The notes below the pieces were generated by a model. The model made no database searches and was not told the origin of the DNA. It worked only from the letters and a program-made list of their open reading frames with translations. Of a DNA stretch of 28,632 nt, positions 11,375 to 21,022 are shown piece by piece. The position numbers and the translations under genes were made by a program. Numbering within the stretch: the stretch's first letter is position 1; the number at the start of each line of letters is the position of its first letter. Origin of the DNA: Priapulus caudatus (lineage: Eukaryota; Priapulida; Priapulimorpha; Priapulimorphida; Priapulidae); NCBI RefSeq assembly GCF_000485595.1, contig NW_014578722.1:38865-67496 (forward strand). The letters run 5' to 3'.

Positions 11375-12475
11375 CAGAGCCGGCGGAAGCAAATAAACAT
11401 TGGTCAGGCCATTTAGCATCAATAACAGATGTCGACGAACAGCTGGCCGAAGGCCAGGTGCCCACGGCGCAGCCGTGGCGAGGGAGCTCTATGTGGGGTT
11501 TCCCCCTTGTCAAAGGGGGTCTAGGGGTCCTCCCCCAAGAAATTTAAAAAATGTAAGACACCAAGATGCCCTTTTAGAGCTTAAATTTTTTTTCAAAACT
11601 CTAACAAATTTATATTTATACTTCAGTATAGGCCTAATTATTTCGGCATCTGCCAATTTACATGTCAAATTTAATACGTGTGCACGTACACGTGCGGGCA
11701 TGCGTGCATGCGTGTGCAGGTACAAGTGTGTGCATGAGTGCGTTGGTGCGTACGTGCGTGTGTGTACAGGTACACGTGCGTGCGTGCGTGTGCACGTACA
11801 GCAGCGTGCATGCATGCGTGTATGTAAACGTGCATGCATGCGTGCGTGTGTGCGTGAGTGCGTGCGTATGCACGTATACGCGCGTGCGTGCGTGCGTGCG
11901 TACACGTGCGTGCATGTGTGCGTGTGCACGTACACGTGCGCGCGTGTGCAAGTACACGTTCGTGCGTGCGTGTGCACTTCCACGTGCGTACATGCGTGCG
12001 TGCGTGTGAACGTACACGTGCGTGCGCGCGTGTGAACGTACACGTGCGTGCCTGCGTGCGTGTGTGAGTGCGTGCGTGTTCACTTACACGTGCGTGCGTG
12101 CGTGCGTGCGTGCGTATGCACGTACACGTGCGCGCATGAGTGTGTGCGTGCGTGCGTGTGTACGTACACGTGCGTGCGTGCGTGCATGTGCTTGTATCGA
12201 ACAATATCACGCATCAGCTTGCTGCCAACCGTTAAACTGCGCATGTGCGCATATGACGTCAATGTTTATATAAACATGAAAACAACGTCATGTAGTAGTA
12301 TATATGCGTGTATACATAAACTATATGTGATTTCAGATCATTATATGCTCGGGATTGCAATAATTGTAGATCCGGCCTGTGCATAACGAAAATGTGTGCT
12401 TGAAAAAAATAATGATGGGAAAAATTATTGGTCCGGCCATGGCCGGACTTGCGGGACCGGCTCCGCCGGCCCTGC
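11375..12475. mobile_element. 1.1-kb TIR element carrying a GT minisatellite, flanked by CACTT
   Basis: Ends are CAGAGCCGGCGGAAGC on the left and the complement of CAGGGCCGGCGGAGCC on the right, both starting CAG(A/G)G. CACTT occurs just outside each end (11370-11374, 12476-12480). The inverted relative at about 20320 has the uninterrupted site (reverse complement CTTACAACTTGCATGCAC), which supports insertion here. Inside are GC-rich hairpins (near 11440-11480 and 12430-12470), a CCCCC/GGGGG stem near 11500-11540, and a 500-bp alternating purine-pyrimidine minisatellite. There is no transposase, so it is non-autonomous. The termini recall hAT ends, but a 5-bp duplication is short for hAT. Confidence 0.7.
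11685..12192. repeat. Alternating purine-pyrimidine minisatellite (units about 26-30 bp)
   Basis: Units contain a (A/C)CGTACACGTGCG core joined by (GTGC)n or (CGTG)n. Most dinucleotide steps alternate purine and pyrimidine, which favours Z-DNA. Open frames in all six frames rich in Arg, Cys, Val, Thr and His are by-products of the repeat. Confidence 0.9.
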
Positions 12476-12480
12476 ACTTG

Positions 12481-12834
12481 CACGCACTACAACAGCGTGG
12501 CATCATATATCGATAGATGCAACATCGATGGGTATGTATGAATTCGAAAGAAGATATATGCTCTATGCTCTATGCTCTATGCTCTATGCTCTATGCTCTA
12601 TGCTCTATGCAGAGGGCTATGCTATTATGCACTATGCTCTGCTATATATACATGCTTGAACTATTACGTCATCATCGCAAACATCAGACCATCGGGGGTA
12701 CTAAGATACATACGGCTGCTGCTTTTCCAGATAACATCTAGTGGAAATTCTCAGTGTAAACAAACATCAATCAGCGGGCTTAGCCAATCAACGTCGGGGG
12801 TACTAAGATGGCTACGATAATTAGAATCTCACGT
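12481..12834. repeat. Left part of a module repeated inverted at 20090-20320
   Basis: Runs from GCACGCACTACAAC through the ATCGATAGATGCA region, the heptamer array and TATTACGTCATCATCG. The same order appears reversed between about 20315 and 20090. A GGGGGTACTAAGAT motif occurs twice, near 12693 and 12797, suggesting an internal duplication of about 104 bp that is absent from the inverted relative. No protein is supported. Confidence 0.7.
12558..12611. repeat. (ATGCTCT)n heptamer array, about 7.5 copies
   Basis: Perfect heptamer repeats. The inverted relative at about 20195-20232 holds only two or three degenerate copies, so the array expanded in this copy. Confidence 0.92.
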
Positions 12835-13041
12835 CACGATTGGAGCTAGACTGGTACGGACCTTAACTCTGCCAAGTATCTTTCGCTACACTAAAGTTAT
12901 AGTTAGTGCAGCGTGTGGAACTCTCCACCGCGGAGCAGTCTAAGCTGAATCGCCAATCCTTGTGTGGAAAATTCCCTTGAAAATCCCTCGAAGAGGGCCT
13001 CGTCGCGCCATCTATGGGACGCCATATGTACGAGAATAAAT
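12835..13041 (+). repeat. Left arm of a 207-bp inverted repeat
   Basis: Pairs with 13132-13338 with roughly ten mismatches in 207 bp and no gaps. Landmarks are GAGCTAGACTGGTACGGACC, CTCCACCGCGGAGCAGTC and CATATGTACGAGAATAAAT. An open frame in the arm (12903-13127 minus, mirrored at 13049-13270 plus) reflects the symmetry and is not evidence for a gene. Confidence 0.9.
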
Positions 13042-13131
13042 TCAGGGCGTGAAATGGAAGAAATGCAAACTCGCTTTTCTAGACGAAAAGGAAATGCGCC
13101 GACCAGCAAACAAGCAATTACCAGCATTTGT
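13042..13131. other. 90-bp loop between the inverted arms
   Basis: Contains CTCGCTTTTCTAGACG and the tract to TATTTAT. A diverged, reversed copy is found at about 19775-19865 (TCTCTAGAAAAGCGAG), showing that the loop belongs to the repeated module. Confidence 0.7.
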
Positions 13132-13338
13132 ATTTATTCTCGTACATATGGCGCCCCATAGATGGCGCGACGAGGCTCTCTTCGAGGGATTTTCAAGGGA
13201 ATTTTCCACACAAGGAGAGGCGATTCAGCTTAGACTGCTCCGCGGTGGAGAGGTCCACACGCTGCACTAACTATAACTTCAGTGTAGCAAAAGATACTTG
13301 GCCGAGTTAAGGTCCGTACCAGTCTAGCTCAAATCGTG
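13132..13338 (-). repeat. Right arm of the 207-bp inverted repeat, ending at an assembly gap
   Basis: Reverse complement of 12835-13041. It ends exactly where the N run begins, so the true right boundary of the module is unknown. Confidence 0.9.
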
Positions 13339-13348
13339 NNNNNNNNNN
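13339..13348. other. Assembly gap (10 N)
   Basis: Ten N of unknown real length. The sequence to the left is an inverted-repeat arm and to the right is the second copy of segment D, so contiguity across this point is not proven. Confidence 0.99.
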
Positions 13349-14930
13349 ACTTACGACTACACTTACAAGGCAAGTTCTTAGCAGAAATGGCAATTTGCAT
13401 TAGCGTAAAAACCAGGATTAAGTAGGAAATTTGACGGAATTAAGCGGAAAATGCAAGAATTTAACATATGAAATTGGCGAGAGTCATCGCCTTCCATAAA
13501 AAGGAAAGGGCAACGCATCGACGAACGTTGTAGAGTTTCCACAGAAATGCTTATGTAGGAGTCTTAAACTGAAAGCCTTAAAGGAATATAGACATGACAG
13601 ATGTGATGGACAGCTCCGTTTTCGACGAAACATGATATAACATTTGTGGTAGCTGAGGGATCAATTTCAGTACGGTTGGCATCAGCGTCCAATTTACATA
13701 TATGATAAATATATGATTCGTCAATGCAATCATTACACATATAAAATTGCCCAGAGTCATCCCCTTGCACCGAAACAAACTGTTCATTCCATAATTTCAT
13801 ACATTGTCATATTCGTTATGAGTGTGGTATATATTTGGTATGATTTATAGTATCTACAAATTACAATGTTATCTTCCAGCACAATGGAAATAACAATAAT
13901 AGTCTCAAAAGAATAATAGGAATTATATGCTGCGTTCTGACATGTTCTGTAAAACTGTAGTGTAATGCATTTCAGTATAGTACCATATATTCGTATGAGC
14001 GTCGCATTTACACATATCATGAACTTATCATTCGTCAATGGAATAATGACACATAATGTCGGAAGCAGCGAGCTTGTGTACGAGAAATGAGATAACATGT
14101 TCCGTACGCACGTCAGTCATGCATTTCATGACCATTGCTGTTTTGCATATATATGAGCGATATTGCAGCCGCTGTAAAAACGACGGCTTTATTGTATGCA
14201 CATGATTGGGCGCTGTTACTATTAGGAACTCACATTGAGGTTCACCAGTCTTATCTCAGCGTTACACATTGAAATAGTACGGAACTCGTGCTTGAAGAAT
14301 AGAGAACATACGTCCCAATAAAAGCAATGTTCTTGACATAAATATGAAGATATAATCGTGCGGTGCTCATAGGAACCGTACTGAAATGCATGCGTCAGGT
14401 ACCCCCAATGTTATATGATCTTTGCTTGAAAACGTAACTGTGCATCACATCTGTCGCTTCTTCTGCACAGACAATGCTTCTTCTGCACAGACAGATAGAT
14501 AACACGGCAATGCTTTCGACAATGCTTTTTGTCTTCCGTAGCATTGATACTATATTATGACTTCATATACTATACTATGAATGCCTGATGCTACTGATAT
14601 GAAGGAAATACTGATATTTATCATACTATGATATTTCTGATACCATACTGATATTATGTTCTTTACCATGGTACAAAGTAATGCCTCATGGATTCATTCA
14701 TACCATATATTAAGCCGATAATGTCTAACTTCATTGCAACGTTCAGCAACATGCTCTTCAGGCAATGTATCCTGCAGCTACGGCAAGACCAGAAAGCAAG
14801 AGTGTTTTCAGGAAAACATGAAAATCACTCGACTATAAAGTTTATCTCACATGGAATGGGTGAGATATTGGAAGTAAGACTGCACTAAATAGTTGTAGGA
14901 CTAGACTACAGGCAAGTTCTTAGGCATAAA
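13349..14930. repeat. Segment D, second copy
   Basis: Aligns with 3672-5320 over its full length. It is shorter by many single bases scattered through the alignment. A local tandem duplication (TTCTTCTGCACAGACA twice at 14459-14495) is specific to this copy. No protein-coding gene is supported. Confidence 0.8.
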
Positions 14931-17370
14931 TAGGCAATTTCCATTAGGTAAAACCGGATTAAGTAGGAAATTTGACAAATTTCAGTTATGTGCATATCTG
15001 AATAGATCATTTCATTAGCTTGACAATGATATATATCAGATTTATATACATATATATGATATATATATGATTTGATATATATTCACTGCTAAAATTAGAC
15101 GAAGGGAAGTTCTGGGAAACCTAAATAATACAGTCGCAATTTATTGCAGGAAACCTTGACTATTTCAAGAAATCATCTACAAAATTCGTAGTTACTGCCT
15201 TCATCAATTGTGATGTTTGCGCGGATAATTGTTGTGCTTATTGGCGGTTATGTGGGGTTAATTAGCAGAACATCTGCGCGTTTGCGCTGAATTGCATAAA
15301 CCTACCGAACTTGGCAAATTATGTTTTAAATATGAAAAGCCCAGCCCCTTATTCAAGCACGTACGAGAAATCAACAGAAATGCTTTGAACCTCAACTGAC
15401 TAATGGCCAATTTTGATTTTTTGCGAAGAATAGAATTCGCTGACATATGAAATTCGATATTCGATATTGCTTGCCATGTTACTATCCAAAGTAAAACGCA
15501 ATTGGTCTAGACTATATAGGTAAGCAGTATTGCAGCCACTGTAAAAAGCGACGCTTTAGCACTTAGCGGCGAGTATACAAGACTATTATTTCCTCTAACA
15601 AACATACGAACGGCTTCACATGTGTGTCGTATGGAAGTTGCTTTTGTTTGTCAACATGCAGAAATACCTTCAGGAATTTTTATGTAGTTACACGTTACGT
15701 GCAACGGACACACATTGATATCCAGGAGCGACAAGACAGTAATAATGACACCATGTTATGCTATCACCTGTTCCCTGCTTCTACTTAATGCAGGCGAATT
15801 TGACAAACTACAGTTATGTGCATATGTGATAGATGATTTCATAACCTTGAGCAATTATATATAAAGATGTTATATACATATATACTGATATATATATATA
15901 TGATTTGCATATATATTCAATGCTAAATTACACGAAGAGGAAGTTTCTGCGAAACCATAAATAATACCAGTCGCATTTATTTGCAGCGAAACCATTAATA
16001 TTTCAACAAATCACTACAAATTGCGTAGTTATAAATTTACTCCTTCATAATTGTGATATTGCGCGGAGTCAATTGTTGTGTAGGCTTCATTTGGCGGTTA
16101 TTGGCCGTTAATTAGCAGAACATGTGCGCGTGTTCCGCTGAATTGCAGAAACGTACCGAATTTGGCAAATTATGTTTTAAATATGAAAAGCCCTAGCCGT
16201 TATTCATGCACGTACGAGAAATCAACAGAATGCTTTCAACCTCAACTCACTAATGGCAATTTCGATTTCTGCGAAGAATAGAATTCGCTGACATATGAAA
16301 TTTGATATTGGATATTCCTTGGGATGTTACTATCCAAAGTCAAAGCAATTGGTCTAGACTATAACGTAAGCATATTGCAGCCACTGTAAAAGCGAACACT
16401 TTAGCACTACCGGCACTATACTAATTACTATCATTTGCTCTAACAAACAATACAAGGCTTACACATGTGTGCCGTATGAAGGTTGTTTTGTTTGTCAACA
16501 TGCAGAAATACCTTAGAATTCTATGTAGTACACAGTTACGTGAAACGACACACATGATATCCACGACCGACAAGACAGTCTAATGAACACCATCTTATGC
16601 TATCACCTGTCCCTGCTTCCTTACTAATGCTAGGGAATTTGACAAATTCAGTTATGTGCATATCTGAATAGATCAATTCATGACCTTGACAATTATATAT
16701 AAGATTTATATACATATATATGATATATAGGTATAATTTGATATATATTCACTCCTAAAAGTAGACGAAGGGAAGTTATGGGAAACGTAAATAATACAGT
16801 CGCATTTATTTGCAGGAAACCTGAATATTTAAAGAAATCATCTAAGAAATTGGTAGTTAGTGCCTTCATGAATTGTGATATTGCGCGGAGAATTGTTGTG
16901 CCTTATTGGCGGTTATTGGGGGTTAATTCGCAGAAAATTTTTGCGTTTTCCGCTGAATTGCATAAACCTACCGAATTTGGGAAATTCTGTTTTAAATATG
17001 AAAAGCCCTAGCCCTTATTCATGCGCGTACGAGAAATCAAGAGAATGCTTTCAACCTCAACTGACTAATGCCAATTTGGATTTGTGCGAAGAATAGAATT
17101 CGCTGACATATGGAATTCTATATTGGATATTGCTTGGGATGTTACTATCCAAACTCAAAGCAATTGGTCGAGACTATAACGTAAGCATATTGCAGCCACT
17201 GTAAAAGCAAATTCGCTTTAGCACTAGCGGCACTATATTACTCTTATTTGCTCTAACAAACAATACAAGGCTTACACATGTGTGCCGTATCAAGGTTGTT
17301 TTCTTTGTCAACATGTAGAAATACCTCAGAATTTTAGGTAGTACACAGTTACGTGAAACGACACACATAT
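14931..17370 (+). repeat. About three units of the ~820-bp tandem repeat
   Basis: TCCAAA anchors lie at 15485, 16333 and 17148 (spacings 848 and 815). The first unit has scattered indels; from about 16150 the sequence aligns cleanly to the 9-11 kb and 0.7-1.4 kb copies. The array ends at about 17370 after GACACACATATGATATGCAGG. In the cleanest unit a frame from 16875 to 17096 stays open for 73 codons. Confidence 0.88.
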
Positions 17371-17439
17371 GATATGCAGGACCAACGCGTACGCGTGCCC
17401 GCTGCGGGGGGCATATAGCCACAGCGTAAATATTTACCC

Positions 17440-17715
17440 TATTGAGTATTGTTGTCGAAGTTGCTGACCTCCGCTGAATTGGACTACAAACGAACGACGA
17501 GATTTGACCGCAAAACAACAATATTACAAAGTTATGTATACAAACTAATGATGTTGAACAAAAACGATGAATTAAATCCTTATCTATGCGAATATTTAGG
17601 TAACAAAGTAACATGGTTATTGACGATTTTACAAGATTACAAATATCTCTGCATATATATTTACCATTGTGGAATTCTTGCCCGAGAGAAAAGACCGAAA
17701 GGTGGCGCAGTATAA
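17440..17715 (+). CDS. Possible 3'-terminal exon of an unrecognised protein
   Basis: An open frame of about 90 codons follows an in-frame stop near 17437 and ends with TAA at 17713-17715. Its composition is protein-like rather than repeat-like: charged N-terminal part (YKRTTRFDRKTT), then LNPYLCEYLGNKVTWLL, a hydrophobic aromatic stretch and a basic tail ending REKRPKGGAV. There is no convincing start codon before an internal ATG pair near 17548, so it may be a last exon or a fragment. Candidate polyadenylation signals AATAAA (near 17853) and ATAAAA (near 17877) lie 140-160 bp downstream. I recognise no family. Confidence 0.3.
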
Positions 17716-18055
17716 CTATCGTCAGTGTCACCGTCATTGCTATAGTCGTTTTTATTTATGATTTGTTATATATTTTATAACCATATTAACTTCATGTTGT
17801 GTCACAAAGTGTAGTAATTATTATTGCTAAGTCTTAAAAACAATCGATACGAATAAATGTTTATGTTTATGTCACAATAAAATTTCAAGAAATTACACTG
17901 ACGTACGTTTACTATATGGTTTAGCCCGGTTTAAGTAGCTGAAATCATGTTTGACGAAGGTGAAGTCCGCACGATCTCCAGGCATGTTAGATGCGATATT
18001 ATAATGACTACTGAGGCACTTAGTAGGATAGTGATACTAGGGCACTTGAAGAACA
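17716..18055. other. AT-rich sequence, possible 3' UTR, then unassigned
   Basis: Contains the two candidate polyA signals and a 41-codon ATG frame (17947-18072) that runs into the GA-rich tract. Nothing in it can be assigned. Confidence 0.4.
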
Positions 18056-18560
18056 GGAGAGAGAGAGTATAAGGAGACGAGAGACGGGAAGAAACGAAAA
18101 AGGAGAGAGAGAGAGGAGAGATAAAGCGAGGAGAGGCATGAGGGACCTGAGGAGAAGCATGACAGAACGGCGATAAGAGAGAGGCGTAGAGACGTAGAAG
18201 AAAGACGATTAACCCTTAAGCGAAGACGCTAGATAAGGTGAAGATGAAGAGAAAACTAAAGAAAAAAGCTCTAGAATTCAGAAGAGGTTAAAAAGTGGGA
18301 GAGAGAGGAGGAGAGAGAGAGAGAGTAGAAGACGATAGAGAGCAAAAATAGTCGCGCATGGAAAGTAGGAGAGCTAGACAGGATATGCGAGGCGTGAGAA
18401 AGGACCTGGGAGGGCGAATTGCAAAAGACGCGGGAAAAAGAACGAGTGGAGATGGAGGAGCCAGGGAAGAAGGAAGAAAAAAGATAAGCGAAGAGAGAGG
18501 GACAAAGAGAGACGCAGAGGCGGATGAGACCACGGACGCTAGATCCGATGAAGATTTGAG
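18056..18560. repeat. GA-rich degenerate purine tract related to 1556-3668
   Basis: Purine-rich on the plus strand, with (GA)n runs and AAGATAAGCGAAGAGAGAGG near 18480, the same motif that recurs in the 2.1-kb tract. It is more degenerate than that tract. The minus-strand Ser/Leu-rich open frames at 18271-18633 are its shadow. Confidence 0.75.
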
Positions 18561-19699
18561 ATGAGTTAGAATTAGGAGACAGAGTTGGGATCGGCCTATT
18601 GAAATTTTCATCAGGCCTCATTCTATGCGTCATATTAGTATGGCAAGGACAAGATTAGAAGGAAGGCATTTATAGGCCATATTCATGGGCAGACAGGTAG
18701 GCAACCACACACTCCTGAAATGGCTGCTTGCCCTGCTGGCAAATTAAGTTAACAATGGAGAAATCAGAATTCAATTTCATTCTCATTAATATTTAAACAG
18801 TAAAGGAATGTAATGTAAGTATGGTACGTTAACCATAATTTAATTTAAAATAATGATAAAAACTGTCGCAGTGGTGCTAACTTACATGATTTCCCTGATT
18901 CGCACGCAGTCGCCCTCACGTGAGGGCTGTGGGTTTTGGAGGTGGATGCGGTCGACTAGGCTATAGGTATAGTATATATACTGTCCTTGTATAACCCGCG
19001 CCTGCGCATCTTACATATATTCATAACACGGATGGCTTTTTGAAACACGATGGAGTTAATTGATTTGGCTTAGTAGCTGCTAGTCTTCTGACAGGTACAT
19101 TCCAGGTGATCTTATTATTTATACTCTAAAACTAACAAAAAAAAGCAAAAAAGAGTGTTTCTTATAACTGCTAGTCGTGGCACGAGAGGGAAAGTCGGGG
19201 CCGTGCGATGGAGTTGAAGCTAGATTTGAGGCTATGGCCACGAATGTACTTGTTGATTCACGATGCTTATAGAAGATTTTTGTAGGATCGAATGTACTTC
19301 GTAGCGCGGCGAGCGTAATGGGGAGGATTTGATTAGTTTGAGGAAAGATTTTCATAAAATGAGGTCGTCCTCTTAGTCGTGTCTCGATGGCATGGTTGTT
19401 TGTCGCCACAGCATGAGACCGACAGGCCGTAGTGTTATCCAAGTGCCTAGACCAGAAATGATCCTACTATTGGCAAGACCGGTAAATGTACCAAGTCCGT
19501 GTGGATGATCCTAAGAGGATTCGGACATATTCGCAGCCAAGAACCACTGGACTGATACGCAAAGCGCCGGGCACAACACTCCGACAACAGCGGCCAGGCG
19601 GGAGCGGCACTTTTTATCCGGATTCAGCTGCCCTGTTTAGAACACTGTTTCGACAGTGCCCTTTGGGAAGGGATAAAGCGCTATAATCAGTCATTGAGG
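18561..19699. other. Unassigned intergenic sequence
   Basis: No recognised exon, RNA gene or element end. A CCCTCACGTGAGGG palindrome lies at about 18913. A minus-strand frame at 19119-19442 (107 codons) has mixed composition, but no domain, splice context or polyA signal supports it. Confidence 0.45.
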
Positions 19700-20410
19700 A
19701 GTTGTGGCGATTCACCGGCCTGTTTCGACCTATATGGCACCGCGTAGGTCGAGAATACATCATAATGCTCAGTATTGGTCGTTTGCTTGGTCGTGAAGCA
19801 TTTGCTTTCTCTAGAAAAGCGAGTTTCCGATTTCTTTGGCCGTTTCACGTGGCCCTAACAAATTATTCTCGTACATATGGGGTCCTATAGCTGGCGCGCG
19901 AGGCTGTACGGAGGGATTTTTAAGGTTTTTTTCCACAGCAAGGATCGGCCATTGCGCTTAAGACTTGAGCTGCGGCGGTGGAGAGTTCCACAACGCTGCA
20001 CTAACTATAAGTTTAGTGTAGCGAAACATTACTTGGCCGCAGTAAGGTTCCGTTACGCAGTCTACCTGAATCGTGAAACGTGCGCTGAACTTAACGCATC
20101 CATCTTAGTAGCCCCGCCAGATGGTCTGGATGTTTTCGATGATGACGTAATAGTTGCAGCATGTATATATAGGGCAGAGAGAGTCATAATATAGCATAGC
20201 CCTCTGCATAGAGGCATAGAGCATAGAGGGCCTATTCTTGTTGTCGAATTCATACATAGTCCATGCATATCGATCTTGCATCCATCGATATAATCAAGGC
20301 CAACGCGTTGTAGTGCATGCAAGTTGTAAGGTTCTTCCAAGATGTGACGGAGTCGCAAAAAGCAGGAAAACATTTCTTTCCAATAGGTGAGACAACGTTC
20401 GAATTCACAG
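19700..20410 (-). repeat. Diverged inverted copy of the 11.3-13.1 kb module
   Basis: Read on the minus strand it runs GGAAAGAAATG, GGAAGAACCTTACA, GCATGCACTACAAC, ATATCGATGGATGCA, a reduced ATGCTCT region, TATTACGTCATCATCG, then one 207-bp-type arm (TGCAGC, CTCCACCGC, CATATGTACGAGAAT) and the loop near 19775-19865. It lacks the 1.1-kb insertion found in the other copy. The second arm is only weakly visible at 19700-19775. Identity is clearly lower than between the two arms at 12.8-13.3 kb. Confidence 0.7.
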
Positions 20411-20505
20411 CACTTGAAGCGTTTCACAACTGTAAACAGCCCAACCTTTTCTCGGATCGCCGGCTTTGCGCGCCGGATCTGACACATAAATTATATGCCG
20501 CAAGA

Positions 20506-20682
20506 TAGAGAACGATTGGGTCCCAGATAAAACTAATTGCCAACCACTACCTACGCCTATCTAACGCCTAACCGTAATCCTAACCCTAACCATAACCCTA
20601 TAACCTTATTATATTGATATAATATTATATTTATATTGATGTAAATGACATTGGTTTTATTGGGACCCATGCATGTTCTCTA
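20506..20682. mobile_element. 173-bp MITE with TA flanks and telomere-like interior
   Basis: Terminal inverted repeats of about 26 bp (GAGAACgattGGGTCCCA at 20508; the complement of GAGAACATGCATGGGTCCCA ending at 20680) are bordered by TA on both sides, as expected for Tc1/mariner-type target duplications. The interior contains degenerate CCTAA repeats at 20571-20604. There is no coding capacity. Confidence 0.75.
20571..20604. repeat. Telomere-like (CCCTAA)n degenerate repeat
   Basis: About five to six CCTAAC-type units with substitutions, inside the small MITE. They are interstitial, not a chromosome end. Confidence 0.7.
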
Positions 20683-20689
20683 TTTTTGA

Positions 20690-20818
20690 ACCTAAATATA
20701 TATTTATTTATATTTCACTGACTATATATTTATATTATATAGTCAGTCATATTTCTATTATAGTCAGTTATATTATATATATTTATATTTCACTGACTAT
20801 ATATTTATGTGTCAGTGT
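20690..20818. repeat. AT-rich tandem of a TTTATATTTCACTGACTATA motif
   Basis: The motif occurs near 20709 and 20784, with related TATAGTCAGT stretches between that also pair as inverted repeats. Confidence 0.7.
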
Positions 20819-20847
20819 GCGCGCAATGGCGGCGGCGTACGTGTATA

Positions 20848-21012
20848 CAGTTGAAACGCTTCAAGTGCATGTGCTTCGAATAGTCATCGTCTATAGTTGT
20901 TACATATGTTGTAGTTTACATGCAGTTGCCATTGCCGTTGAATCGATAGACCGTTATGTCGCAGGAGCAGGTGATAGCATATACATGGTGTTCATTATAC
21001 TGTGTCTTGTCN
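20848..21012 (-). repeat. Inverted copy of tandem-repeat end and junction, ending at an N
   Basis: The reverse complement gives GACAAGACACAGTATAATGA, ATGCTATCACCTG, GACATAACGGTCTATCG and GATGACTATTCGAAG, matching 11180-11315. Its start (CAGTTGAAACGCTTCAAGTG) is inverted relative to 20417-20439, so a further hairpin encloses the MITE. A single ambiguous base sits at 21012. Confidence 0.75.
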
Positions 21013-21022
21013 TGCGAGTATA

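Noticed and set aside
11400-12386. Cys/Arg/Val/Thr/His-rich ORFs up to 211 codons
   Set aside because: Translations of the GTGC/CGTACACG minisatellite on both strands. The Cys and His content reflects TGC/TGT and CAC/CAT codons, not a metal-binding protein.
12903-13270. Mirrored 73-74-codon ORFs in the 207-bp inverted repeat
   Set aside because: They are the same sequence read from both arms. No start context, no homology, and they run across the arm/loop boundary.
662-17370. CRISPR array
   Set aside because: The repeat unit is about 820 bp with no short-repeat/unique-spacer structure and the DNA is eukaryotic.
18271-18633. Ser/Leu-rich minus-strand ORFs of 107-120 codons
   Set aside because: Shadow of the purine-rich tract. 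Same composition bias as the 1.5-3.7 kb artefacts.
20562-20605. True telomere or chromosome end
   Set aside because: Only a few degenerate CCTAA units, located inside a small TIR element with unique sequence on both sides.
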